64,000 nucleotides of DNA, taken from contig JAJEKV010000478.1 in NCBI GenBank assembly GCA_021234155.1, forward strand, positions 62,001-126,000, read 5' to 3'. The position numbers and the translations under genes are program-made. The notes beneath the pieces were generated by a model. That model did no database searches. It saw nothing but the letters and a program-made list of their open reading frames with translations, and was not told the DNA's origin. Source of the DNA: Isoetes taiwanensis (Eukaryota > Streptophyta > Lycopodiopsida > Isoetales > Isoetaceae). Position 1 is the stretch's first letter, and every line of letters starts with the position of its first letter. Positions 1-13,225 of this stretch are shown piece after piece.

Positions 1-221
1 GGCCATAAATATCCAAGGAAAGTCGCCTTTTAAATAAAGTCCGGACGCTATGCAAAAAGCTCCGGATAAAACATAGCTCTAGTAATTTGAGGTATGCAAT
101 AAAGGAGACTACCACTGACTCTTAGTATTTTGAGCGGTGTTGTGAGAGTACTTGACATCTCCTACAATGGTATGAGCTTCACAAGTCAGTAACTAGCTCT
201 TGTGTTGCAACCGTCTCCAAC

Positions 222-1110
<889 letters not shown>

Positions 1111-1452
1111 CTGATTTAGCTGAAGATCCTCATCTGAGGCGTCATCCTCCTCCTCATTTGCAGAATCAGCAACAATCTCTATGCTTTTTTCCTCAATAAT
1201 TTCCTTGCTTTTGTCAAGAGCTCCCTTAGCTTTAGATGCACTGGCACATGTCTGAAGGGATGGCATAAACTTTGTAATGCCTACAGCAGACTTATCCCTA
1301 TTGGGATCAACATTATGCAATCTGCATAATTCAAGAAGCTGTGCCTTTGTAGGCTGAAGGTTTGGGTGTTCAATCCCGACTTTCCTAAGGGCCTCAATCA
1401 ATTTTCCCCTGGTATGCCCCCTGTTTTGGGACCCCTCTGGGCGCCCAGCCAT
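1111..1452 (-). CDS. Small GRP-core/SAP-like acidic protein exon (retroelement 5' module)
   Basis: Open frame from ATG at 1452; the protein begins MAGRPEG, with a GRP core flanked by basic residues as in AT-hooks. A stretch near residues 35-50 (PTKAQLLELCRLHNVD) resembles the helical part of a SAP DNA-binding domain. The C-terminal third is acidic (EEEDDASDED). The exon probably ends at CAG in 1111, where GTAACC follows; reading through adds about 20 residues before a stop at 1051. The AGRP-G-N start matches the small exon at 34,958, which lies upstream of ORF1 of the family-1 retroelement, so I infer a remnant 5' module of such an element. Function is unknown; DNA binding is inferred from composition only. 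Confidence 0.5.
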
Positions 1453-1488
1453 TCTGTCACAACCCCAGCACTGAATTGAGGCAAGCAA

Positions 1489-2561
1489 CAGACATATATA
1501 GAGAGGTCATTACAGTTCCCCATCTTGTTTAACATAATTCGTAACTCCATATTTCTTCCTAAACCTGAGCTTACAAGAAGATTAAATCAGCATCTAAACC
1601 CTTCAATTTTACCTGTATTCATCAATGGCTCAGTAAGCGATGCATGTAACAGAAAGTCTGCCATGCTTCCACCTAATATCGAAAATTATTTTCCAGTAGT
1701 TATATTTCCTGAGTGGATCCTTCCAGGACTTGTTCGCAATTTCTGGAAATATATGGAAATGAATACAGGTTTTCCTTCCCCCAGAGATATCTTCCTTTTG
1801 ATTCTAATTCTTTTGACCTGCTGGATCTCTAATAGGGAGTTGCATGAAATAATGCATTGGTTTAGAAATATGTATTCCTTGGAAATTCGTAATCCTTTGT
1901 TGCTCAGGCTTAGATTTAAATACATCTGGACTTCCCATTAAATGGAGCATGTCAAATTTTACCTAGTTGTGGTTTTAACCCATAAAAGAATCTATGCAAT
2001 ATTAGTAGTTTGTGGTAGAAATCTTTATGAGTAAGGTATGGTAAGCAGCCTAAGATATACAAGCTTAAATGCAGCCCAAGATGAGCATACCACAAGATTG
2101 GCAGGGTTAAAGATGTAGGCAATATAATGGCATCATAGTATATTCATTTTTAGGACTGACAATTGTATTACAGATAAAATTCGGGACAATGTCCATATAT
2201 CTGATATCTGAGCTTTAGCTGTAGCATTGATACATCAGATCTTACACTTAATATATACTAATATGTAGGATCTCAGGTTATTCCTAGCGTTAGCTCATCT
2301 GATCTAACACTTAATATACACTGATATGTAGGTTCTCAGGTTATTCCTAACATTGGCACAACGGATCTAACACTTAATATGCACTAATCTGTAGGATCTC
2401 AGATTATTCCACATACTGTAATTAAGGCCATGATGTTTAGATCTTGTTAGAATTGTTTTAATTGGCAGGGTAAAGGGCTGAAATATGCCAAGAGGGTTCA
2501 TAGCTTACCTGTAGTCATTTCACTGTTACCCAGTAGGCTAATATGTGATTTCTGACTGCAG
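1489..2561. other. Loop of the inverted repeat; intron-like, no gene recognised
   Basis: AT-rich sequence without a convincing gene. The 1525-1941 open frame has no recognisable domain. The last 60 bases before 2562 look like the 3' end of a plant intron on the + strand (T-rich, ending TGACTGCAG), and resemble the stretch before 5371. Confidence 0.4.
2235..2410. repeat. Short tandem repeat, about 71 bp x 2.5
   Basis: The phrase (T)CTAACACTTAATAT(A/G)(C/T)ACT followed by TGTAGG.TCTCAG.TTATTCC recurs three times with a period of about 71 bp. It lies in the intron-like loop of the inverted repeat. Confidence 0.85.
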
Positions 2562-3309
2562 GTAACCGGACTCTCTTCTCCCATGCATTTCATGATGCTT
2601 TGTGGAAGAATGTTTGCTTGAAGATTGAAGAATTTATGCTTAAATTTCTATCCATGATAAACTTGTTGATACTATAAGGTATGCCCATTCTGCACTGTAT
2701 TGGAGACGGTATTGGAGATTAATTCTGGTAAAATGGTCAATATCTTCAGCCTTATTAAATATTTCAAAGTTAAAGCTTGAACCAATGTTGATTTATTTCT
2801 AGAATAGCTTTGGATTCTCCCTGACTTAATGAAAGTTTTAATTCTTATACTTCTTTCTGTTTTTTAAGACAGTATTATCTTACAATATTTATGCTTCAGT
2901 TGTTTGTATCCTATTTATCCCAATTCGGTTTTTAATAATTTACTATTCTTGTGGGTAGTTAGAATTGCACCATCTCGCTTATTTTAACATTCTGTGGAAC
3001 AACAAATATAATTTAGATACTTGATTTTAAGTACATAAACCTGTATGCATTCCTTTAAAGACATGAAATTATTATAGTTTTTCTATTCTTGGCATCTCTC
3101 CACAAGTCCTAGTGGATAATGAATTCTGGTCATGTTAGAATCCCTTTATGGTATGAGTATAAACCTATTATTGGTTTCTTTTTTCTAGGAGTAGAAATTA
3201 GTTAAATATTTGTCTCTAAGGCTTCCCCAATTTTGGGGTCTGATAAGTCCAATAATCCTAAAGGATTATTTGGATGTCGACTCAAGTCAAAGGATTTGTT
3301 TAGGCTAGT

Positions 3310-3312
<3 letters not shown>
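2562..3312. repeat. Long inverted repeat, right arm
   Basis: Reverse complement of 358-1110. On the + strand it begins GTAACCGG directly after TGACTGCAG, a good 3' splice-site sequence, whereas the left arm is joined to coding sequence at the same base. It ends in (TA)n at 3,310-3,336. Confidence 0.93.
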
Positions 3313-3341
<29 letters not shown>

Positions 3342-3346
3342 TATAT

Positions 3347-3620
3347 CCAATGGCCACTGTCTGTTTCTTCTTTGGCAGAAACATCTTACTGGTCTGGGTA
3401 ACCATTTCGTTTAAAAGGTTTTTTTTCGTGACCATACCCTCTTCTTAAAAGTCCGTACCATGGCCAAATTTAAGTTACCACCATATGAGCCTAGCACTAA
3501 AGATCCAATGTCCATTGTATGTCTCTTCTAGAAAAAAACAGCGTACTGGTTTGGCACACCATTTCCTTTTTTAAAAAGACTCCAGGTTCTAGTGACCATA
3601 CCCCTTATATAAATGTTCAG
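3347..3620. repeat. Diverged direct duplication, about 160 bp x 2
   Basis: CCAATGGCCACTGTCTGTTTC... at 3347 and CCAATGTCCATTGTATGTCTC... at 3507 align for over 100 bp, through ACTGGT.TGG...ACCATTTC and GTGACCATACCC. Both are noncoding. Confidence 0.75.
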
Positions 3621-4124
3621 ACGATAATTTTTGTGACACCAGGCTATAATAAATGAAAACCATTATGGTGGCCCTGACTTAAATACTCTCTACCCATGTA
3701 CGTGAACATGTTTCTAGAATTGCTATAGTAAACTTTTATACAGACCCCTAAAGAGGTGAATACCCTCATGAGCCAAGTTATAAGTTCAACACTTGGCCTT
3801 TTTTCACCTAGTAGTTTTTACAAAAATTTAGCAAGATATACTAACTTTAAAACGTATTGAATCTTGTTTTTTAACTTTTGTCTTTAATGCATAGAGGTCC
3901 CTATCAGATGACTGTGAAAAGCAGGGGAATCTAATTCTCTACAATTTTGAGATTTAAGTTCAACTACCCCTCGCACACTTATAAAATTGATTATTATTCC
4001 TGACTCTTCAAAGATATACTCATGGTCAAGGCCTACGTTTTGTTTCAAGTGTGATAAACCCTAAATTAGATTCTAGGGTTCTTACTCCACATTAATTCCG
4101 GACTATTAACGGCTGCCCCAGCTA

Positions 4125-5119
4125 TGGCTGAGCCGAAAATCTCCATGCCGGACGATTTGCTGCCACTCCGGTACCCGCCATGATCATCTCTAATCCTACC
4201 GCCAATGCAGTGACGGCTCTGTTACACATGATCACGGTAAGTTTGATTTGATTTCATTGCAATTCATTATGCATTCAACAATACTAGCTGTACAAAGCGA
4301 GAATCTATTTGCGATTCGGAAAAAGGTCAAGGGCTTACTCACGCAAACCACCCAAGCTTTTTTTCTTCTTCTAACCGGAAATGGATTCGAGGAGGAATGC
4401 TTTGATATATCGCATTTTCTTGAAGAACTTACGCTTGACTCAAAGCACCAGACCGACCCTAAACCGATCTAGATTTTCTCTTGTGGGCCTTGCTTTTAGT
4501 CGAGAGAAAAGAAGCTCCATACGCGCAGCTCTCACCACGGATGGAGTTACTCTTATGAGGATGATACTGAGCTTAATCTTGCTAGCCCATTTAAAGAAAA
4601 TTTCCGAGTCTCTTAGTCAATATATACCTTTGCATGCCTCAAGCATTTGGCGCCCTAGCATGGAACCTGTTCTTGTAATCCGAGCATTATGGAGCGAGAT
4701 GCTTATGACGCTTCTCAAACTACAAACACCTCTCCTCGATTTTTTGAACCCACTCGATCTATGCTTTTGTGAGTCTTGTGAATACCGTGCATCCCAAAGA
4801 AAAGAGCATGATTAGACCAAAAGGCAGCCCAATAACAACCCTACAAGGGAGATCTACATCAAAATACTCAAGAAGGTTTGGTCTATTGAGTGAACATGGA
4901 AGAGCCGATGGCAGCGCCACAAAAGACATTCAAAAAGATTTGCTAGAAATGATTAAGAGGGCCAATCCGGAATCAGAAATGGAGAATGAATGCAAGAAGA
5001 AACAAGAGGGCATGTTAAAATTCCTTGCCAACAAAAATGCCGCTGAAAACATTGTAAACTTGGATGATCCTACTCCAAAAGATGCTGCTGACGAAAACTA
5101 TGATGGCCGGGACTGTTGA
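4125..5119 (+). pseudogene. Second relative of the 5' module: broken coding region with acidic C-terminus
   Basis: Coding-like pieces lie in several frames. Near 4,216 a good donor (ATCACG^GTAAGT) follows an ATG-initiated stretch at 4,125. From about 4,760 to 5,119 one frame gives a charged protein (IQKDLLEMIKRANPESEMEN...) ending in an acidic tail. About 250 bp downstream comes an intron-like 3' end, TTTGAATGCAG^GTAACC at 5370/5371, closely matching the site at 2561/2562 and the preceding 80 bp. I infer that this locus and the 1.1-3.3 kb locus are diverged copies of one module. No domain is recognised, and the reading frame is broken or wrongly called around 4,500-4,760. Confidence 0.4.
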
Positions 5120-5370
5120 TTCGACTCACGAGGATTTGCCCCTCAACCGGGTTCCTTTTATTACAGTTGCTTACATAATACTTCCCATTTTCAGCTATAA
5201 TTTGTTGTTTACCTTCTTGATTACATTTTTATGTTAAGTCTTCGTATGCAACATGATCATTCTAAGTTTTTGATCGGGCAAAGGGCGAAAAGCCATGATA
5301 TTCTACTGCTTACCTGTCATTCCCTTCCTTATTACCTTTATCAAGCTAATATAGGTTCGTTTGAATGCAG

Positions 5371-6095
5371 GTAACCAGGATATCTTTTCCCTATCCTTTT
5401 CTGTTTACACTATGATGAAGCGCCTCTGGAGAACACTGCTTCAAAGGACACTTTTTGATTCTGTTTTTCTAAGTTCAATGCTTTCCTTTTTAGAGCTTTA
5501 TCAAGATGATATGGTATGGTACCTTCTGTAAACTTTTATACAAGTTACATCTTCTGCTTTAGACATACTTGTAAATCATGTTATGCCACATATGCCGAAA
5601 GCATGTGAAACTTGATTCTCACTTCTTTGAATATTGCTCAATTTTTCTGAAACCTCCGAACTTATAAGTATTTATGAAGGAGTTTATGCTCGATTTCACG
5701 AAAAAAATATATACGCTCTACGTTACCATACTTTGAAAATGCATTATAGTCTATGATTGCTTGTGAAATGACTCTTGTCTGAAACTTCTCGCATGTATTC
5801 CTATCATACTACTTGCATTATAGACAAGAATATAAAACAAATGCTCTGATAGCATAAAATCCAAATCTATGATGCCGCAAATAACAAGTGACAGCACTCC
5901 ATAGATGCAATACAATAGCATCTCTGCTTAGATAAAACATTATAGTAATACCAGATGCATAGGTGCTGGGATTACACTAAAAGGATTATTGCACACATTC
6001 TGCAAAATACGTTCAGGTTCTCATGTGCTCCCTATGGCTTGACCATAGGACTGATAAGTCTGGTTCTGATGGGGACTAGACATGGTAACTATATA
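5371..6095. other. Downstream part of the second module and AT-rich spacer
   Basis: The first roughly 150 bp after 5371 correspond in position to the start of the inverted-repeat arm at 2562. The rest is AT-rich and holds no gene I recognise. Confidence 0.3.
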
Positions 6096-6651
6096 TATGT
6101 ATATATATATTATGCTTTAACAAGCAACCTTCCTTAAAGGGATCCATACTCATGATAAATGCAATAAATCTAGGAATTTATAATTTGCATTGATAAAAAC
6201 CCATATAATAACCAATATTTTGTTGCATGATGAATTTCCGGCCTAGTCATTCACATAAAAATCTCAATCCAAGTGGGAAAAGCTAACCCGCCACCGCCAC
6301 AAGACGTAACACGCGTGTTAGTACAGGTGCCAAAGATGTGGAAGACAGTGTCAATGCTTTTATACAACCCCTTGCTATCGGTGTCGAGGGAATCAAGAAA
6401 GTAATGAGCTAGCCTTGATCATGCATGCAACATAACTACTAATTCCCCAATACTAGTATTTAAGACAAAATGAAAATAAAATGTAAACTCAGATGTTAAT
6501 CATATTATGCACATATAGCCCCAAATTTCCAAAATACCAACAATCTATTTCCCTCTTTTATTATAAAGCACAAATAATAAGGCCCTTGAACTAATTGAAA
6601 ATTTCTTAAAGAGGCAAAAAACATGATCAAAATACATCATTCCAACCTGGT

Positions 6652-6743
6652 TATCGTTGAGTTGTGCTTCGGGCCCCTCTTCAAACCCCATATAGTTGGA
6701 TTCTCCCACATCTTCCGACATTACGACGATATTTCTATGCTCT
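6652..6743 (-). CDS. Small acidic exon of family-2 element
   Basis: Minus-strand open stretch between a good acceptor (TTGCCTTGCTAG at about 6,745) and a donor-like AACCAG^GTTGG near 6,652. It encodes an acidic peptide (SEDVGESNYMGFEEGPEAQL) and ends in NDNQ, comparable to the acidic end ...LQLNQ of the exon at 1111-1452. It is repeated at about 12,205-12,300, which in the tandem places it upstream of ORF1 of this copy, where family 1 also has its small 5' exon. Role unknown. Confidence 0.35.
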
Positions 6744-7671
6744 AGCAAGGCAAATTACTCATTATTTAGTGTATACTAAACATGAAGAACCGCCAATATG
6801 CTATGAACACTTAAACCTCAAAAGGGTAAACCAGGATAGAATGTAGAAAGGATTAAATATTGAATGGTCTTAAAAATTACCTATTTGACGGCTGGATTTG
6901 GAATCGAATATGCCTCAGAATAATATGGACAGTCATGAAAAAGCTATCACCACCATGCCGGGCAAGATATTGCCATGATCTTCCGCGGTATCTTGTTGAA
7001 GGAAGCAAACTGTGATCCAAGTTTAATCAGACAACCACAAGCTACAGATAGATTGAAAACGAAATTTCTACCTTATAGCAATGCTGATTAAGTCTATCAG
7101 AATCTCTTCCGGAACAGAAGCTTTTTTATTCAATCAAAAATGGCGAATCCTTCCCAGTGGATTTGCTTTACCCTGTAGCATACAACATCCAATATGAGCA
7201 TCTAAATTCAATATTTCAGATAGACAATGAACATATGTTCAGATTCTACCTTATCACAGCTCTGATAGAAACCCCAGGGTAACTGAATCCTTCACTGATT
7301 TGTAAAGCCAGAGTACAAGTAACAGCCTTTTTCACCAAGAATCGCTCAAGATTGAGCAACTATGAGCAAATCGGCCATGCAGGTCAAACCGCCATGGCCA
7401 CGCATTACTCATTTGTTATTGGGCGGATCATGTGGATCCGGACCATGTGTCGCCCTGCAGACAGCCCGACCACTTTATATATTTTTTTTTTTTCTTTGGC
7501 TTTTCCAATTCCAATAAACCTTTTTTTATTCCAATTCCATCCTTTTTAAAAAATTCCATATTAGTAATGGTAATAATCTCTAGATCCTTCTTCTACAAGA
7601 TATCCTTAAGCATAATCCTTTGGATATGGGGAAAACCATACAATTATGGAGAAGAGTTAAGCTCCAAATAT

Positions 7672-9770
7672 TTACCCTGCCTACTTGCCATATGTTCTCC
7701 ATGATTTGATTTTTATATTCAAGTTGTTTCTCCATCGGTGCCCCTGTGGGTGCAAGCATTTTGAATAGTTTTTCTAACCATGGTCTTAAGCCCTGCGGCA
7801 GTGCAAAAACCATTGGCCACTAACACATCCAATGTTCTCCCTAGTTCCACCAAAAATTCTTCAGCCGATTACATAAATATAATAAAATAATCACTTTGTG
7901 CAATCACAAGGTTGTAGCACCGCCAATTTTCCTGTTAGATGCTAATTGTATAAACTGAATATACTTAAACGGAAGCAATCTTCTCTTATCAAACCTCGTC
8001 AGTAACATACAAACCGGGCTTGATTAATAACTTGAATATGCAAGTTTAAAAAGTTACATCTAGGAGTGTGGCCTCATATTCCGGGAATAATTGGTTTGCT
8101 ATCTCCTTTTTAATATCCAGGAACTCCAGTGGATAGATCCAAAACGGATTATCAACAACTCTTGGTTGTAACGGATCAATAAATAGGTCCATTATTGGAT
8201 TATTTATTGCCCCAAGTCATCCATATATCTATAATTTCCTATAAACAATGCCAGAATTCCGTTTTCCCCGGTTTTTGGGTCTCCTATAAATTTATATTCG
8301 TAAAACATAAGGTACATGTTACACCATAAAGGAGAACATGAGAACCCCATAGGGATACCTCTAATTTGTTTCCATACTCTATCCCCCACTTGTATACAAA
8401 GAAGCTAGCAAGAAGATAATTATTCATGGTAATGAGATCTTGGGGTGTAAGTTCAAAATAAGATTCCGGTTTAGGAATATTCTTTCTCCGTGACACTTTA
8501 TACTTTGTTTCCCCATGGTGAACGATAACTTTAGAGGATGCCTCGGATGGAATGCCTTATAAAATAATGTTTCACAAATAGTAGTGATCCCATCTTCTCC
8601 AAAAAGGGGTATAGACTCATAACATCGCAGTAATATCCGCAACCCATGTGTTACTTATACTATGAGGCAAATTGATTACTAGGTCTATAGTGGAATCAAT
8701 CCACCAAAAAGATCTAGTATGCACCCCCATGAACCTTTTAATCTTAGAGTCTAATGTCCAACACATCTCTTTGAATACTGGGACCATTGCTTGTATAACA
8801 GAAGTTATACACTTGGCCATATCCGAAAAAATACAACACGATGCATTAGTTAACCATCTGAATTTCTTTTATGGACTTTGTATGTTGCCATTAAATAGGG
8901 TAACCCTAGTTTATTATCCACCTTCACTTTAGCAATCTCTTTCATTTTATACAAACACGCATACTTGACTGCTATAGGTGAACTGGGGTAACCATCCTCG
9001 TCATAACACATAGCAAAATCCGTACTTTGGACTCTTCTAATGGCTGCTTTTCGAATATAATTTTTGCAAATAAAGACAGGAGTATTCTCATTTTATCTCG
9101 CACTTGTAAATATACAAATGTTCTTTAAGCCATTCTTTTTCCATATTATATTCCACCGTGTAGTTCCTTTTAGGAACCCTAATTCTTTTTCTTTTGTCCT
9201 TATTTGCCTCATTAACCAATTGTTTGATCTTCCTATTAATAAATGCTTTAGCATCATCAATCCTGGATGTATGGAATTCTCCAAATTGGTATTCCAGAAG
9301 TTGAATGGTTTGTTCCCATGCTTTAAGAATCTCCATAATAACAAGGCCCGTATTAGGTTCCTTAAGATGGATATGGTTTAAACCATATTTTATATCATCC
9401 CTTGTAAAATGACAGATGTCTATGGAGAGTGTTGTAACATGTTTACAACCATCTTCCCCAACTTCCAGGAATGGCTCAAACCATGATTCAGATTCACAAT
9501 AGCAACTTAAATTGCTTAAGCATGAGAAATTGCAAAACGTATTTTTTGGTTTATACCAAGAGGTTTTGATACTTGGAAGATATTTCCAACCATATACTAT
9601 TGTATCCAAAACATTTGGATCATCAATACCAAGGTTATCCATGCAACAAGTGATAAATAGCTTTTTCACATTAACTAGTTCCATAATCCTATTAACATAC
9701 AATAAGTGTATGTAAGAGGAATCACTAGTTTTATCTTTGATAATTTTGAATCGCCCATAGATAGTACTAG
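7672..9770 (-). pseudogene. Reverse transcriptase ORF2, family 2, downstream copy (frameshifted)
   Basis: Pieces in several minus-strand frames align along the whole intact RT at 27,927-30,077: the N-terminal part (YGWKYLPS...WYKP against LGWRYLPK...VYKP), a Cys-rich stretch, the ADK..N..F.CKK block, FRWLTNAS, ADIT.CYESIP, the RT core GIPMGFSCSPLWCNMYL, the catalytic YMDD box in RYMDDLG (about 8,210) and the thumb region. Frameshifts occur for example near 8,634 (ADIT/CYES) and 8,210. The last codons align with NIWQVDR-stop of the other copy. No GIY-YIG endonuclease follows. It is 5' to 3' downstream of ORF1, separated by about 280 bp. Confidence 0.8.
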
Positions 9771-10053
9771 AGATTTAGAAACAACATTTATTTCCTGCAT
9801 GAAGTAAAAGAAAACATTCTCTTAAAAAGAGGAATAAACCTTTTTATTTGAAAAAAGTAGACGAACAAAGTCATGTTTTGACTAATTGCCCCAAGTATAG
9901 TTCAGATTATTGGGCTTCAAAGGTGAATAAGTTTGGGCTTGTTGTTGGCCCTTCAAGTAGGGGTACTCTCAACAATTTGCACACTTTCCGATGTGCTACT
10001 AGCCCCACTCTCCTTCCATCATTAGGCACTCTCCCCCTCTTCCAAATTGGTGT

Positions 10054-11524
10054 CTACCACCTCTTGGCATAGGGGGGCTCTATCCACATAGCCACCTCTA
10101 TAAGGTTGCTCATACCTCTCCCCTTCCTCTATTATTTTCGCCCACCACCCGATGTGCACCTCTATTCTCATTTCTACCTCTTCCCCTATTCCTTACATGC
10201 GGTGTGCACGAGGGGCATCTTCCGCATCTCTTGGTCTCTTCATCATAGGAGTGTTAAAATCGAGAATCTGGGAGGTTTAATCAACCTTTCAATATACCTC
10301 AGTCCATTTTCATTCGCCCCCAAATAATTTAGCTTACGGATTATTAACATATTCCATGAGTCCTTCCATCATAGATTTTCTAATAAAGTGGAAAAATCGG
10401 GCATTGTTGGATCAAGGCCTCAATACCGAGGATTGAGGTCCATATAATGAACCCGACTCCATGCGAGAGACTATGGAATCTCCCTTGAAAAATGCTTCCA
10501 AATGATTCATCATATACCATAATATTTGGTCAAACCACAAGATTCCTTTTGCATTACATGCATTCTCATGCATTCCGATTCTCGGGGTGTGGACAAGCGG
10601 CAAGAAGGCCTTTTCCAATTAGGCCACTTAGTTTCATAGTCATTCCCCTTTTTTCCACCTGTAGGTAAGTCCTTTTTTACCATAGCAATCATAGGCTCCT
10701 CTACACATTTGAAAGGATCAAAAAAGAGCCAAAGAAAACTTTTTGTATAGAAGTCTCCCTATCACAAACCACCGTACCCATGTGAGCAAATTTTGCATAT
10801 TTATCCATCCAAGTTGCGTAAGATGACTTATCAGCTTCTATTCCCCAAGATAATAATAAGCCTCAATGGGAATTGGGGCAAGTAGGTTGAATGAATAGAG
10901 CTTCCACACTTGGTTGTCCTTCTCACCGCCCATTGCTCAACTAGCCGTCTTGGCACAAGTGGGGTAGGGAACCTCTTAAAGAATAAAAAAGAGGATTGCT
11001 TTGTTTTTGAAGTCGTTCTTTACGCATATTCCTTTAGAAATAGCATTAGCTTCATCATCCAATTTGATACCTTTCAATTTTGGGTTTGACCCATCTGGCT
11101 TAATATTGGAAGTCCTATCATCGGACCTGAGCATAGGGTATACTTCACCATTGGCAAGTTTAAGATCCTTAAATTTGTTCAAGCACCTGTTTGCACATTT
11201 CCAGCTCTCTTTTATCATTTTCCACCATATCAAATAATTTGGTTTCTAATGACTTCAAATGTTGAAGTACATTACCACCATTACGATATGTGTGGAACAA
11301 CTGGGAAAAAGGTGAAGTATCCAAATTGCTTAAAATAGAGAAATCATGTTCGAGTAGGGAGTTTTCCCTATTAATGATGTATTCATGCAATCGGGGAGCA
11401 TCAATCATAATAACCATAATAGTTTGGATAATCAATTTGGGCACCCAAAGATTTTCATCATAACCAATTTTCTTGAGGTCAGCATTCCATACGAGAATCC
11501 CATCTCCTTCACCAATTGGATTCT
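10054..11524 (-). pseudogene. ORF1 of family-2 element, downstream copy (frameshifted)
   Basis: Minus-strand pieces align with intact ORF1 at 30,395-32,002: DLKKIGYDENL with ELRKLGFHKLK, about 70 following residues, the LVEQWASE...LLAPIP stretch with LVEALAQE...TLAPIS, and CNAKGILWFDQILWYMMNHL with CGANITWFDHGIWFFLNNL. The C-terminus is arginine/glycine rich (RNRGRGRNENRGAHRGG) and ends APYAKRW-stop, suggesting RNA binding. The exon begins after TTTTTTTAG at 11,525, aligned with the ORF1 acceptor of family 1, so a 5' exon is expected. Not a protein I recognise; ORF1 of a retroelement by context. Confidence 0.65.
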
Positions 11525-13225
11525 AAAAAAATCAATCAAATTAGTTATAGAATAAATGAAGGCCTAGATAAATATGCATAAATCATGTATGGATAATGCT
11601 CATAATAATATTATTTATGAAGCATTCAGGTGGTAACCTCTAAGGTCAGATAAATATGTATATATATATTATGCTTTAACAAGCAACCTTCCCTTAAAGG
11701 GATCCATACTCATGATAAATGCAATAAATCTAGGAATTTATAATTTGCATTGATAAAAACCCATATAATAACCAATATTTTGTTGCATGATGAATTTCGG
11801 TCTAGTCATTCACATAAAAATCTCGAATCCAAGTGGGGAAAAGCTAACACTTACCGTCACAAGGCGTAACACGTGTTAGTACGGTGCGGCATGTGGAAAG
11901 CAGGTGTCAATGCTTTTTATACAACCCCCCTTGCTATGGGTTCGGGGGAATCAAGAAAGTAATGAGCTAGCCTTGATCATGCATGCAACATAACTACTAA
12001 TTCCCCAATACTAGTATTTAAGACAAAATGAAAATAAAATGTAAACTCGTATGTTAATCATATTATGCACATATAGCCCCAAATTTCCAAAAATACCAAC
12101 AATCTATTTCCCTCTTTTTATTATAAAGCACAAATAATAAGGCCCTTGAACTAATTGAAAATTTCTTAAAGAGGCAAAAAACATGATCAAAATACATCAT
12201 TCCAACACAGTTATCGTTGAGTTGTGCTTGGGCTCCTCTTCAAACCCCATATAGTTGGATTCTCCCACATCTTCCGACATTACGACGATATTTCTATGCT
12301 CTAGCAAGGCAAATTACTCATTATTTAGTGTATACTAAACATGAAGAACCGCCAATATGCTATGAACACTTAAACCTCAAAAGGGTAAACCAGGATAGAA
12401 TGTAGAAAGGATTAAATATTGAATGGTCTTAAAATTACCTATTTGTGGTGATTTGGAATCGAATATGCCTCGAGAATAATATAGACCGATCATGAAAAAG
12501 CCATCACCACCATCTTTGGCAATATTGCCATGATCTTACTTGTGTCTTGTTCAGGAAGGAAGCAACCGTGATCCAAGTTTAATCGGACAACCACAAGCTA
12601 CTGAGATAGATTGAAAACGAAATTTCTACCTTATAGCAATCTTTGATTAAGTCTATCAGGTAATCTCTTAGGAATAGAAGCTTTTTATTCAATCAAAAAT
12701 GGCGAATCCTTCCCGATGGATTTGCTTTACCACATAGCATACAACATCCAATATGAGCATCTAAATTCAATATTTGGATAGACAATGAACATATGTTGAT
12801 TCTACCTTATCCAGACTCTGATAGAAACCCGGTGGTAGAGAATCCTTTTCGATTTGTAAAAGCAGTACAAATAATGACCCTTTTCTGCAATCGCTCAAGA
12901 TTGAGCAACTATGAGCAAATCGGCCATGCACGGGTCAAATCCGGCCATGGCCGCAGTTACTCATTTGTTATTGGGCGGATCATGTGGATCCAGGAACTCC
13001 CAGGTCAGTGGCTGCTGTCAGGGCCGACCACTTTTATATTTTTTTCTTTTCTTTGGCTTTTCCAATTCCAATAAACCTTCGATTCCAATTCCATCCTTTT
13101 TTAAAAAATTCCATATTAGTAATGGTAATAATCTCTAGATCCTTCTTCTACAAGATATCCTTAAGCATAATCCTTTGGATATGGGAAAACCATACAATTA
13201 TGGAGAAGAGTTAAGCTCCAAATAT

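Larger units (their letters stand above)
6096..11650 (-). mobile_element. Family-2 Penelope-like retroelement, downstream copy (full 5' end, decayed)
   Basis: A 5.5-kb minus-strand element holding, in transcription order, ORF1 (11,524-10,054), RT ORF2 (about 9,770-7,672) and a 3' region with a small acidic exon (6,743-6,652). Positions 6,096-11,045 repeat head-to-tail as 11,655-16,577. Only this copy keeps the 11,045-11,650 segment with the ORF1 N-terminus and its 3' splice site. An upstream 5'-truncated copy joined to a longer copy is the tandem arrangement known for Penelope-like elements. Both reading frames carry frameshifts, some of which may be sequencing errors. Confidence 0.75.

Noticed and set aside
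1525-1941. 139-codon + strand open frame
   Set aside because: No domain, no similar frame in the related modules, and it lies in intron-like sequence.
4053-4085. Telomere-like CCCTAAA motif near AAACCCTAAATTAG
   Set aside because: Single occurrence only; no array of telomeric repeats is present, so it gives no support for telomere attachment of the RT elements.
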